DNA of 64,000 nt. Origin: a virus. The notes beneath the pieces are model-generated. The model saw only the letters and a program-made list of their open reading frames with translations. It was not told where the DNA came from and did not search any database. Made by a program: the position numbers and the translations under genes. The stretch lies in the IMG/VR virus record IMGVR_UViG_3300027762_000003, positions 16,028-80,027 of that record. The stretch is one strand, 5' to 3'. Positions 25,462 through 33,412 of the stretch are shown piece after piece; the first letter of the stretch is position 1, and each line of letters opens with the position of its first letter.

Positions 25462-27735
25462 ATGCACAAAATAAACACTACTCAGAAAACACAACCGGAA
25501 GAAATCATCGGAGGCAAATCTAACGAGATTTCTGTAACTCGAAGAAACGGGTCGGTTGTGCCCTTAGATATTACGAAAATCAGAAGAGTTGTAGAGTGGG
25601 CGTGTGACGGATTGGGAGCCAGTCCCATCGTTCTTGAATCCGGTCTCTGTGTTCGCCTTTGTGACGGTATTTCAACTAAGAGTATTCAGGACAATTTAAT
25701 TAGCGTCTGCCTAGAGATGTGTTCCCCAGAAGAGCCTTATTGGCGTTATGTGGCTGGACGCTTACACATCTGGAGTTTGTGGAAAAATACCCTGGTTAGC
25801 CGTGGCTATCAATATGGGAATTATGCCGGATGGGTCAAGCACCAACTAGAGGCTAAGAAGTATGACGATCGCCTAGGCATCTATTCCAGTGAAGAACTAC
25901 AAGAAGCGGGTAGTTGGATTAATCCAGATTGGGATGCTGACTACGATTACGCTGGAGCCACCCTACTAACCCGGCGCTATCTTTTAGAGAATGAATTACC
26001 CCAAGAGGCTTTCCTAACTTGTGCGCTATTGCTTGCATCGGTAGAAGAACATCGCGATCGCCTGAAGTGGGCGCGTCAATTCTACGAGGCGATCGCCCAA
26101 CGGAAGCTCTCCCTAGCTACACCCATCCTTGCCAACCTCCGTATTCCCGGCGGCTCCCTCTCCAGTTGTTTCATCACCGCCATGGATGACAACCTAGAGA
26201 GTATCTTTGGGGTAATCACCGATACTGCTCGAATCTCTAAGAATGGGGGCGGTGTTGGGGTCAATGTAAGCCGTGTTCGGGCCACGGGTTCGGATGTGAT
26301 GGGACGTAGCAATGCATCCGGTGGTGTGGTTCCTTGGGTTAAGCTACTCAACGACACGGCGATCGCAGTTAACCAGGGTGGAAGACGGGCCGGCGCGGTC
26401 ACGGTTAGCCTCGATATCTGGCATCTAGATATCCTTGAATTCTTGGAGATGCAAACCGAGAACGGCGATCAACGGCGTAAAGCTTACGATGTCTTTCCTC
26501 AGTTAGTGATTACTGATGAGTTCATGCGGCGGGTTGATGCTAAAGAGGAGTGGACGCTCGTTGATCCCCATGAAGTAAAAACCAAGTTAGGTATTGACTT
26601 ACCGATCCTCTGGGGTGAGAAATTTGAGGAAGCCTGGGGAATCGTAGAAAGGGAGGTGGGGCGATCGCTCAAGCTTTATAACCGAATCAATGCCAGGGAT
26701 CTCTTCAAGACCATAATGCGTACCCAAGTGGAAACGGGGATGCCCTATCTGGCTTTCAAGGATACGATCAACCGTTTTAACCCGAATCAGCATCTGGGGT
26801 ACATCCCTGGGGTTAATTTATGTTGTGAAAGCTTCTCGAATGTAAGCCCTGGCAAAGAGGTACATTGCTGTAATTTAGTCAGCCTGAACCTAGCAAACTT
26901 GGAGATTGCGGACATTCCAGATCTATGCCGTGCGGCTGTACGAATGCTGGACAACACCATCGACCTAACTAACCCGCCGATCTCCGCCGCCGAAAACCAC
27001 AATAGTATCTACCGCACTATTGGAGTCGGGGCGATGGGTCTTGCCGATTGGCTGGCCAAGAGGGAATTGAGCTACTCAGACACCATGGCAATAGGGTTAC
27101 TTTTTGAGGAAGTCGCCTATTGGTGTACCCATGCTTCTATGGAGTTGTCCAAGACTAGGGGGTGGTATCCTGGATTCCCTGGTAGTGAATGGCAGAAAGG
27201 GAAAATCATTGGGCATGATGCCGAGTGGTTCAAGTACCATTCAATGATTCCGGATAGATGGCAGCATTTGGCGTATCTAATCCGGATTAATGGCATCAGG
27301 AACAGCCATATAACAGCAATCGCCCCTAATACCTCATCTTCCCTCGTCCAAGGCTGTACAGCGAGCGTTTTGCCCACGTTCAATCGATTTTTCTACGATA
27401 AGTCGTCTAAGGGTGGCGTGCCTGTCGCTCCTCCGTTCATCGACTCCCATTACTGGTACTACCAAGAGAGCCGGAACATGAATCAAGATGTGGTGGTGCA
27501 GGCGATCGCCACCATTCAACAATGGATCGACACAGGGATATCGATGGAGTTGCTCTTTAATCTGAACGAGGGCGTTTACTTCCCAGATGAACCGGAGCGG
27601 GCGCTTAAGGCGATCGATATTTTCGAGACGTTGATGCTGGCTTGGCGATCGGGGTGTAAAGCGGTCTACTACGTGAGAACTGTGCAGCGTGATGATTTCA
27701 AAGAGTCGGGCGGATGTAGTACTTGCGCTAATTAA
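25462..27735 (+). CDS. nrdA: Class I ribonucleotide reductase, large subunit
   Basis: 757 residues. Residues ~20-110 form an ATP cone. The catalytic parts are clear: C236 in GGSLSSCF, NLCCE (452-456) with the radical-accepting Cys, HCCNLVSLNLA (468-478), the PNTSSSLVQG phosphate-binding motif, and the C-terminal CSTC (752-755) that reduces the active site. Together with NrdB (12726, other strand) it makes deoxynucleotides for replication. The start follows an in-frame TGA, so ATG 25462 is the only choice. HIP1 sites are frequent in it. Confidence 0.96.
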   Translation: MHKINTTQKTQPEEIIGGKSNEISVTRRNGSVVPLDITKIRRVVEWACDGLGASPIVLESGLCVRLCDGISTKSIQDNLISVCLEMCSPEEPYWRYVAGRLHIWSLWKNTLVSRGYQYGNYAGWVKHQLEAKKYDDRLGIYSSEELQEAGSWINPDWDADYDYAGATLLTRRYLLENELPQEAFLTCALLLASVEEHRDRLKWARQFYEAIAQRKLSLATPILANLRIPGGSLSSCFITAMDDNLESIFGVITDTARISKNGGGVGVNVSRVRATGSDVMGRSNASGGVVPWVKLLNDTAIAVNQGGRRAGAVTVSLDIWHLDILEFLEMQTENGDQRRKAYDVFPQLVITDEFMRRVDAKEEWTLVDPHEVKTKLGIDLPILWGEKFEEAWGIVEREVGRSLKLYNRINARDLFKTIMRTQVETGMPYLAFKDTINRFNPNQHLGYIPGVNLCCESFSNVSPGKEVHCCNLVSLNLANLEIADIPDLCRAAVRMLDNTIDLTNPPISAAENHNSIYRTIGVGAMGLADWLAKRELSYSDTMAIGLLFEEVAYWCTHASMELSKTRGWYPGFPGSEWQKGKIIGHDAEWFKYHSMIPDRWQHLAYLIRINGIRNSHITAIAPNTSSSLVQGCTASVLPTFNRFFYDKSSKGGVPVAPPFIDSHYWYYQESRNMNQDVVVQAIATIQQWIDTGISMELLFNLNEGVYFPDEPERALKAIDIFETLMLAWRSGCKAVYYVRTVQRDDFKESGGCSTCAN

Positions 27736-27829
27736 TCTTTGAAAAAAAGGGGTTTTAGACCCATTCTTCTGACAATTAATCCCCAAAAAAAGAAACTAAA
27801 GCTTTCGTCTAAACAGATCGAAGCCCATC

Positions 27830-27857
27830 AACCCCCTGGAGCGATTCGGGGGTTTTT
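27830..27857 (+). terminator. Terminator of nrdA
   Basis: AACCCCC, 11-base loop, GGGGGTTTTT. It overlaps the stop of the convergent gene at 27856. Confidence 0.8.
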
Positions 27858-28407
27858 ACTTGGAGATTAAGATGATGTGGGAGATAAACCCGGCAAGCGC
27901 GGCGATCGCTCCAGGAACCAAGATGACCATGAGGTGGAGCGTATCCAAGGAACTCTGCATCTTGACCTTGTACTCAATCAGTCGATCCTGATCGCCTTCA
28001 ATCTCGGAGAGCCGTTTGTCAATCCGGCTCAGATGCTCTTCTGTCCGGACTTTAAGCTGATCCATCCGATCGCGTAGTTCAGAGCGATGGAGATTTTGTA
28101 GATCTACAATCTGCTTGTGCCAAGTGAGCATCGACTCCTTAAGAGCCGCAGAACGCTCTGCTTCATTGGTGGCCATCTCAACAGCCGCCGCATTCTTTTG
28201 AAGCGCATCCAAGAAGAATTTCATTAGCTCATCGTCGATGTTTTTATCCATGCCTATCCTCCTGAGTTCCTCTATGGCATTTTTGAGGGTAATCAGTTTT
28301 CGCTGCAAGCGCTTCACACCATAGCGATTGATGCCCACATCAACTTTACTGTACCCCAGAATCCCGGTCGAAAATCGGATCTCTGTATTCGGGTCTTCTG
28401 CATTCAT
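27856..28407 (-). CDS. Coiled-coil protein with C-terminal membrane helix
   Basis: 183 residues. Two long coiled coils (residues ~35-60 and ~85-150) end in a membrane helix (LMVILVPGAIAALAGFISHI). Such tail-anchored coiled-coil proteins are common in phages but I cannot name it. It is the first gene downstream of the iteron region, so a link between replication origin and membrane is possible. Confidence 0.6.
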   Translation of the reverse strand: MNAEDPNTEIRFSTGILGYSKVDVGINRYGVKRLQRKLITLKNAIEELRRIGMDKNIDDELMKFFLDALQKNAAAVEMATNEAERSAALKESMLTWHKQIVDLQNLHRSELRDRMDQLKVRTEEHLSRIDKRLSEIEGDQDRLIEYKVKMQSSLDTLHLMVILVPGAIAALAGFISHIILISK

Positions 28408-28927
28408 CCGATCACCTCCCTTTGTGTAAGTTACTCCTATCGTATCTGCTCAGGAAGGGGCACACCTATATCATGACTGTTGACTTTTTCGTCAACCCCA
28501 ATAATGTTGATTTTTTCGTCAACGCCATAAGATCTTTTCTTTAAGGTTGTGGGTTAGCTATCAATATTTTTTTCAACCAAAGAGAGATGTAACTTATGTT
28601 GGAAGACCTGATTTTAAAATTAAGGGGTTTTTACGCGCGGCTGTTTCCTTCTTGTTTTAATGATCAAGATCTGTAATTCCTGTAGATCCCTTATGTATTT
28701 ACATCTTAAAGATCTAAGGCAACTTGAAAAGCTTGATTTATAAGACTTTCAAGGATCGGAAACGACAAAGTGATCGTTTAAACGACAAACCTGTCGTCGA
28801 GGAAACGACAAGAATGTCGCTTACTTATGCCCACTAAACGACAAGAATGTCGTTTCCTACCTGTTGAAAATACTGAAAACCCTACCCTTATTTTGGTAAA
28901 TTCTGAAAAGAGGAAACGACAAAATAC
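28408..28927. other. Iteron-like region, possible replication origin
   Basis: A 520-base gene-free stretch. GTTGAC(T)TTTTTCGTCAAC-type palindromes at 28479-28496 and 28506-28523; then AT-rich DNA (28560-28740); then AACGACA at 28761, 28781, 28803, 28836 and 28914 and inverted TGTCGT/TGTCGC copies, making near-perfect palindromes such as AACGACAAGAATGTCGTT around 28837-28854. The layout fits an origin or a cluster of operators. Confidence 0.6.
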
Positions 28928-29554
28928 TTAAGTACATGGCTTCTGTATACGGGCGATCACTCCACCCGATCGCCTCTTCACCTCTAGGAATATATCCCTA
29001 GCAATATCCTCGATCACCCCAACACTATCGACCCGGATATAGCTTTCTCCAGCAAGAGCCAATCGGTAGCCAGCCCTTACCCTTTGCCAGAATTGGTCAG
29101 ATCGCCAGTCGAGCTTATCGTTGCCTACCCGCCCTTTAATTTGCTGCTTACTAAACTCCAATGGTGGATCTATCCACACTACAAAATCCGGCTTTCTGGC
29201 GGGGATAGCTCTGTGAATCTCATTGATTAAGTGCAAGTCAACTCCCGCTCCATATCCGTCATAGGCAATGGTCGAGTAGAGCGAACGATCGCTGATCACC
29301 CACTTTCCCTCTTGTAATGCCGGGTTGATGACTTCCTTATAGTGCTGTGCCCTATCTGAGCAGAATCGCAGGCATTGAGCCAAAGGGCAGAGATCCCGCC
29401 CCATTACCGCCTCATAGACAAGAAGTCCGTAATCTGTGGCTCCTGGCTCTTTGGTTAAGATGTGGGGAATTTCTAGCTCGTGCAGGCGATCGCTTAGTAG
29501 TTTCGCCTGTTCAGATTTCCCCGATCCATCAATCCCCTCAAACGCGATAAACAT
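28928..29554 (-). CDS. tmk: Thymidylate kinase
   Basis: 208 residues. Makes dTDP from dTMP. P-loop FEGIDGSGKS (5-14), KEPGATDYG, the DR-type motif VISDRSLYSTIAYDGYG, and FVVWIDPPLE are visible. The LID region is short (GRVGNDKLDW). Length is normal. It completes the path from dCTP/dUMP to dTTP with dcd and thyX. The iteron region lies just downstream of its stop. Confidence 0.93.
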   Translation of the reverse strand: MFIAFEGIDGSGKSEQAKLLSDRLHELEIPHILTKEPGATDYGLLVYEAVMGRDLCPLAQCLRFCSDRAQHYKEVINPALQEGKWVISDRSLYSTIAYDGYGAGVDLHLINEIHRAIPARKPDFVVWIDPPLEFSKQQIKGRVGNDKLDWRSDQFWQRVRAGYRLALAGESYIRVDSVGVIEDIARDIFLEVKRRSGGVIARIQKPCT

Positions 29555-29638
29555 TGCGGTTCCCCATTTCTCACTACTGTCATTCTATTTGGAAGATCCC
29601 TCTTCCATAGGGCGCTAAGATTTTCTTAGATGAACTGC

Positions 29639-29667
29639 TTGACAATAGTTGAATATCACGTTATTGT
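29639..29667 (+). promoter_or_regulatory. Phage consensus promoter
   Basis: TTGACA (29639-29644), 17-base spacer starting ATAG, TATTGT (29662-29667). Leader contains AAAGAGGACAAAAC, a pattern also seen before the genes at 41964 and 42757. Drives the gene at 29706. Confidence 0.85.
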
Positions 29668-29705
29668 AGATATATAAACAAAAAGAGGACAAAACGGAGA
29701 AAATC

Positions 29706-29936
29706 ATGAGTAGAACCAAACGAGACGAATTTGCTTTGAGCGGCTACACAGCCTTCCGGAAGTGCCGGACTATAAACCGAAAAGCTGAAGTTATGGCAAT
29801 CAGTGCTGTACAGGAAGAGGGATTTCTCCCTTCCAATCGCCAAAAACACCGTGCGAATAGGGGTAGACTTATACGCGGAGGCTACCGCGAAATTGCCGCC
29901 CTACGTGAGCTTCCCAAAGCTTGCTGGACGCGGTAA
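29706..29936 (+). CDS. Basic hypothetical protein
   Basis: 76 residues, rich in Arg and Lys (MSRTKRDEFALSGYTAFRKC, RANRGRLIRGGYREIAALR). It may bind nucleic acid. Not recognised. A 10-base-pair inverted repeat (TGATGGCGCA/TGCGCCATCA, 29957-30005) follows it. Confidence 0.5.
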   Translation: MSRTKRDEFALSGYTAFRKCRTINRKAEVMAISAVQEEGFLPSNRQKHRANRGRLIRGGYREIAALRELPKACWTR

Positions 29937-30045
29937 TAGGGAGACGTATGAAAACTGATGGCGCATCAAGCGTGACGCTGTGACTCAAATTCACTGCGCC
30001 ATCATTGCCAGATATCTGGTAAGTATACATTCAGAAAAAAACTGC

Positions 30046-30074
30046 TTGACAACAGCTAACTATTTAGCTATCAT
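30046..30074 (+). promoter_or_regulatory. Phage consensus promoter
   Basis: TTGACA (30046-30051), 17-base spacer starting ACAGC, TATCAT (30069-30074), then TATAGACAAAACGGAGAAAG before the ATG. Drives the gene at 30106 and probably the HD gene after it. Confidence 0.82.
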
Positions 30075-30105
30075 AGGTGTATAGACAAAACGGAGAAAGA
30101 AAATC

Positions 30106-30657
30106 ATGTTAGTAGGTGAATCAGTATTTGTGTATTGGGGTGGAGATGTAATCGAGGGTGAGATCTACTACGAAGCAGTCGTAGTCGATTACATCCCCGC
30201 CTCCTATGATGTGATTAAAGATGTATGTGATTTCTGGTTTTTGGGGGTATTCCCCCCCCATACAAAAGAATTCGGCAGGGTAAGAGAAGGGATTGCAGTC
30301 TTGCAGTCTGTCTTAGGATGCGGCGACTGTTTTACAGCCCCTGCCGATAGGGTATTTCGTCTTCTTCCCCCCCAAGGTGAGTATCCTCAAAAAGTCGTTC
30401 CTTTTGAGTCTCTCTTGCGAGACTTCAAGAAAGTCGAGTTAAAAGAGACTCAGCTCATTGGTGGTGTGCGGATTTTCCGCACCGAACACATTACGACTAC
30501 GCTGCGAAATGGAATGATGAGTTCCGAGAGGGTCTTTGAATGGAAGGCTGAGATCTCCCAAGAGCGGGGGAATGGGTTTTATCTCACGACATCCGAAGAT
30601 CTCTCCTGGGAGGAGATCTATTCAAAGGCTGTTAAAAAGTTCACATTTCAAAGGTAA
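30106..30657 (+). CDS. Hypothetical protein
   Basis: 183 residues, MLVGESVFVYWGGDVIEGEI at the start; beta-rich N-terminal half, basic C-terminus. No domain recognised. Ends 6 bases before the HD-domain gene, so they probably share a transcript. Confidence 0.6.
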   Translation: MLVGESVFVYWGGDVIEGEIYYEAVVVDYIPASYDVIKDVCDFWFLGVFPPHTKEFGRVREGIAVLQSVLGCGDCFTAPADRVFRLLPPQGEYPQKVVPFESLLRDFKKVELKETQLIGGVRIFRTEHITTTLRNGMMSSERVFEWKAEISQERGNGFYLTTSEDLSWEEIYSKAVKKFTFQR

Positions 30658-30663
30658 GGATCG

Positions 30664-31569
30664 ATGCCAAAATTTATCACCCAACCCATGTTGTCAAACT
30701 TCTACACTGATGCCGTCTGCTTCGCGCTCGAAGCGCACCGGCAACAAATCAGAAAAAACGGAACACCCTATGCCGCACATCTCTTAGCGGTATCCAGCCT
30801 TGTGCTTGAGGCTGGAGGAACGGAGAAAGAGGCGATCTCCGCACTTTTTCACGACCTGCTTGAAGATATCTGGGGTGGAAAATTCCCAGATCAATGCTTG
30901 AACCGCAAAGGGGAATTTATCATTCCTTGCAACGATCCATACGTTCCGTCTGATTGGGTCGTTGACGGCGATATCCTCCGAATCATGAAGGCGCTGAGTG
31001 AGGATAAGTCCCTCCCCAAAGCGGATAGGAAAGCTCAGTACATCATAGGAGTGTCTGATCTCTCCAATCCTCTCCACAAGTCTATAGCACTCGTAAGTGC
31101 GGCGGATAAGCTCCATAATCTCAGGAGCTATTACCACGATTTCTGCACCTACGGCACTCTGATTGATGCTGAAGCTAAACGCTTCAACAAGCATTTAGTA
31201 GATGTTTACGCGGTAGCTGAATCTGTGCCCAGTCACTGGGTGAATGAAATGAATCGAATCTTAGAGCAACTATTAGACGAATACAACCTCCTCGAACTTG
31301 AGGAGGTCCGCTTCGATTTGAAAACGTGCGAGAAACAAATCGATGACAGAGAGAACGAGATCCGGAGGGAGTGCGGCGATATCATTTCCCTTCTTGATAA
31401 CCTAATCAGGGAGCATGAGACCCTGAATGATGACGGAACTCCCAGCCTTACAGGAGAGCAAGTGAGAGAGAGGGCTGCTCCACTCATCAAAAGGCTTGAA
31501 AGCTTTGCCCACAACTGGAAGAGACGCTTCTCTCCCGAAGAACGGTTCTTTCTAACAGGAGAAGAGTGA
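30664..31569 (+). CDS. HD-domain hydrolase, (p)ppGpp hydrolase-like
   Basis: 301 residues. Residues ~8-165 carry the layout of SpoT/MESH1-type HD domains: SNFYTDAVCFALEAHRQQIR, NGTPYAAHLLAVSSL with the first His, SALFHDLLEDI with HD, and later SAADKLHNLRSYY with the second Asp. The rest is a coiled-coil helper region. Such enzymes cut (p)ppGpp or related nucleotides; the target here is unknown. No synthetase domain is present. A phage that clears an alarmone could block the host starvation response. Confidence 0.8.
   Translation: MPKFITQPMLSNFYTDAVCFALEAHRQQIRKNGTPYAAHLLAVSSLVLEAGGTEKEAISALFHDLLEDIWGGKFPDQCLNRKGEFIIPCNDPYVPSDWVVDGDILRIMKALSEDKSLPKADRKAQYIIGVSDLSNPLHKSIALVSAADKLHNLRSYYHDFCTYGTLIDAEAKRFNKHLVDVYAVAESVPSHWVNEMNRILEQLLDEYNLLELEEVRFDLKTCEKQIDDRENEIRRECGDIISLLDNLIREHETLNDDGTPSLTGEQVRERAAPLIKRLESFAHNWKRRFSPEERFFLTGEE
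31231..31273 (+). repeat. 43-base duplicated block, source copy in HD gene
   Basis: Identical to 31626-31668 in the same orientation. Confidence 0.9.
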
Positions 31570-31610
31570 GTGAAGGGCAAAATCTTCTTGCCTAGATCCC
31601 CTGACTAATC

Positions 31611-31668
31611 GCATTTCATTCACCTAGTCACTGGGTGAATGAAATGAATCGAATCTTAGAGCAACTAT
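31611..31668 (+). repeat. 43-base duplicated block and 13-pair hairpin
   Basis: The block 31626-31668 repeats 31231-31273 exactly. Just before it, CATTTCATTCACC pairs with GGTGAATGAAATG in the block, giving a strong hairpin 60 bases before the DHH-like gene. This looks like a template-switch scar; it may also act as a terminator or control element. Confidence 0.85.
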
Positions 31669-31677
31669 AGAGGTAGC

Positions 31678-32691
31678 ATGAAATACATCGTAACGACAAG
31701 ATTTGCAGCGATCGCCCAGGTCAAAAAGTTCGCCATGGTAGATGGAACGGTGCCGGGATGGTTGGCAGCAAGTGGTGATGACTTGCACTATGATCACCAC
31801 CGGCCCGGCGGGGCGGATATCCAGATCTTGGAGATGGACACTGCTCCAATCCTGCGCGATACTGATGGTTATACCATCGTAACGACGCAAATAGACGCGG
31901 ATGCCTGCGTAGCGGCGGCATGGCTTCAGCTTAACGAAGATGAACGTCAGGTTAACCTGCGGAAATTATCGGCGATCGCCTATGACTGCGACCACCTTGC
32001 AGTTCCCAGTTACCTTGCTAACCTTTCGAGCTTCGCAGCGCAAGCAGTCGCTGCCATGAAGACCGGTTCATCAAGCCTAGTTAAGGAACTAGACTTGCCC
32101 GCCGACCGTAAGGGGTGGAGCGTCCTAGACAAGGAGGAGTACGCTTCTAAAGCGTTTGAGGCTGGCACACAAGCTATCCTTGACGCTTGCCGGGGAATTG
32201 CCCCATGGCCAGGAGAAAATGGGGAAGCGTCTGGGTACTGGCAGACCGTTGAGAAAAATGTTCAAATGATTTTGGATGGCGATCGGGTAAGCCTTTACAA
32301 AGGTTGCTTGATCTTTGATGGGAAAGGGCTTCAAGGGAAGTATATCGATCCAAGGTGCTGGTTACGGGCAGCGCAAGCAATGGGTATCCGCGACGATGCA
32401 CCCTTGCAGTCTCGGACGCTTTGCCCTATAACCCTTACTCAAAGGGAGGTTTACATTGAGGATACCTTCCAGGGTTACTCTTACACCATCGGGTGTATAC
32501 CGTTCCATCCCAAGCTCAACGAACTCGACTTCACCAGTGGGACATTTGATGCGCTTACTAAAGCGGAAAAATCAATTAATCCCCATGCTGATGGGTGGGG
32601 AGGACGCAAGACAGTTGGCGGATCTGGGTGGAATACTCCATCTAACCTTTCGCCGCAGGAAATTATTGATATAGCTGTTAAATGTTTTTAG
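31678..32691 (+). CDS. DHH-like phosphoesterase candidate
   Basis: 337 residues; no family named with certainty. Metal-binding type motifs are spaced through the N-terminal third: YDHHRPGGADIQ (~38-49), QIDADACVAAAW (~71-82) and YDCDHLAVP (~100-108). A glycine-rich GGRKTVGGSGW near 312 recalls the DHHA1 substrate motif. The order differs from standard DHH proteins, so it may be another fold that binds metals. If real, it would cut nucleotides or short oligonucleotides. It lies between the HD hydrolase and the CRISPR genes and ends before a strong terminator. Confidence 0.5.
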   Translation: MKYIVTTRFAAIAQVKKFAMVDGTVPGWLAASGDDLHYDHHRPGGADIQILEMDTAPILRDTDGYTIVTTQIDADACVAAAWLQLNEDERQVNLRKLSAIAYDCDHLAVPSYLANLSSFAAQAVAAMKTGSSSLVKELDLPADRKGWSVLDKEEYASKAFEAGTQAILDACRGIAPWPGENGEASGYWQTVEKNVQMILDGDRVSLYKGCLIFDGKGLQGKYIDPRCWLRAAQAMGIRDDAPLQSRTLCPITLTQREVYIEDTFQGYSYTIGCIPFHPKLNELDFTSGTFDALTKAEKSINPHADGWGGRKTVGGSGWNTPSNLSPQEIIDIAVKCF

Positions 32692-32770
32692 GAGGAGAAC
32701 AGGGAAATCTTTTCCAAGATATGGAAAGGCATCCATTGGGAAGTCCTTTCTCCTAAAACTTAATCCACTT

Positions 32771-32810
32771 AACTAAAAAGCACCGGTAAAAAAACCGGTG
32801 CTTTTTAGTT
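32771..32810 (+). terminator. Strong terminator ahead of the CRISPR genes
   Basis: 17-base arms (AACTAAAAAGCACCGGT and its complement) with a 6-base A loop. It lies only 9 bases before the cas11-like start, so csf genes need their own promoter or read-through; I see no clear promoter. A second inverted repeat, TTTTAGGAG/CTCCTAAAA, spans 32689-32757. Confidence 0.88.
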
Positions 32811-32819
32811 AAACTTGAA

Positions 32820-33410
32820 GTGCAATCCAAGGAAGCAAAAACAAGGATCAAAGTGTACCGATTTTACGGAATGCCAGCAACTACGGAACCCAGGTATGGA
32901 TTAATTTCGGCCATATCTTATGCAGTATTGATCTGCCGAGATCGTCGTCGAAGTCAGCTTCAAGGGACTAGCTTCTGGGAGCGATTTCACAAGTGTGTCT
33001 ATGATGCTGGAATCAGATCGACTAATCTCCTGGAGTATCCAGCACTCCTATGCCAAGGGGTGAGTTCAGACTTAACCCAGGCTATCCTCAAGGGATTGTC
33101 CATCCCTCTATCCGAATGCCCTGATATTCACCTCCCCATCCTCCCCACTGGAGAAGCGGGGGACTTGTTCACCCCCAACCAGTCCCCACTACTGACAGCC
33201 TATTGGGTAGAGACCGTGGCTAAATGCTGCAAACTCCACGGATATACAGAAGAGGATATTCTGGAAATTCCTAGGGATATCACCAAGTCGCAATGGGTAG
33301 CGGTCTCTTGTCGGGTCAGAAGAGAGGAGGATAAGGAGATAGCCAAGGTTAATAGTGATCGAGCCAAGGCACTGGAAGAATTGGAAACAATTGAAGTCGA
33401 GGTAAGTTAA
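32820..33410 (+). CDS. Type IV CRISPR small subunit candidate (Cas11-like)
   Basis: 196 residues if the GTG at 32820 is used; the GTG near 32854 with AAGGATCAAA in front is an alternative. The protein is mostly helical (LLTAYWVETVAKCCKLHGYT; terminal coil KVNSDRAKALEELETIEVEV). Its place directly before csf2, two bases away, is that of the cas11 gene in type IV-B loci, and the size fits, but I see no diagnostic motif. Assigned mainly by position. Confidence 0.5.
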   Translation: MQSKEAKTRIKVYRFYGMPATTEPRYGLISAISYAVLICRDRRRSQLQGTSFWERFHKCVYDAGIRSTNLLEYPALLCQGVSSDLTQAILKGLSIPLSECPDIHLPILPTGEAGDLFTPNQSPLLTAYWVETVAKCCKLHGYTEEDILEIPRDITKSQWVAVSCRVRREEDKEIAKVNSDRAKALEELETIEVEVS

Positions 33411-33412
33411 TA

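Noticed and set aside
26082-26402. Antisense frames within nrdA
   Set aside because: Open only because of codon bias of the real gene; no start sites.
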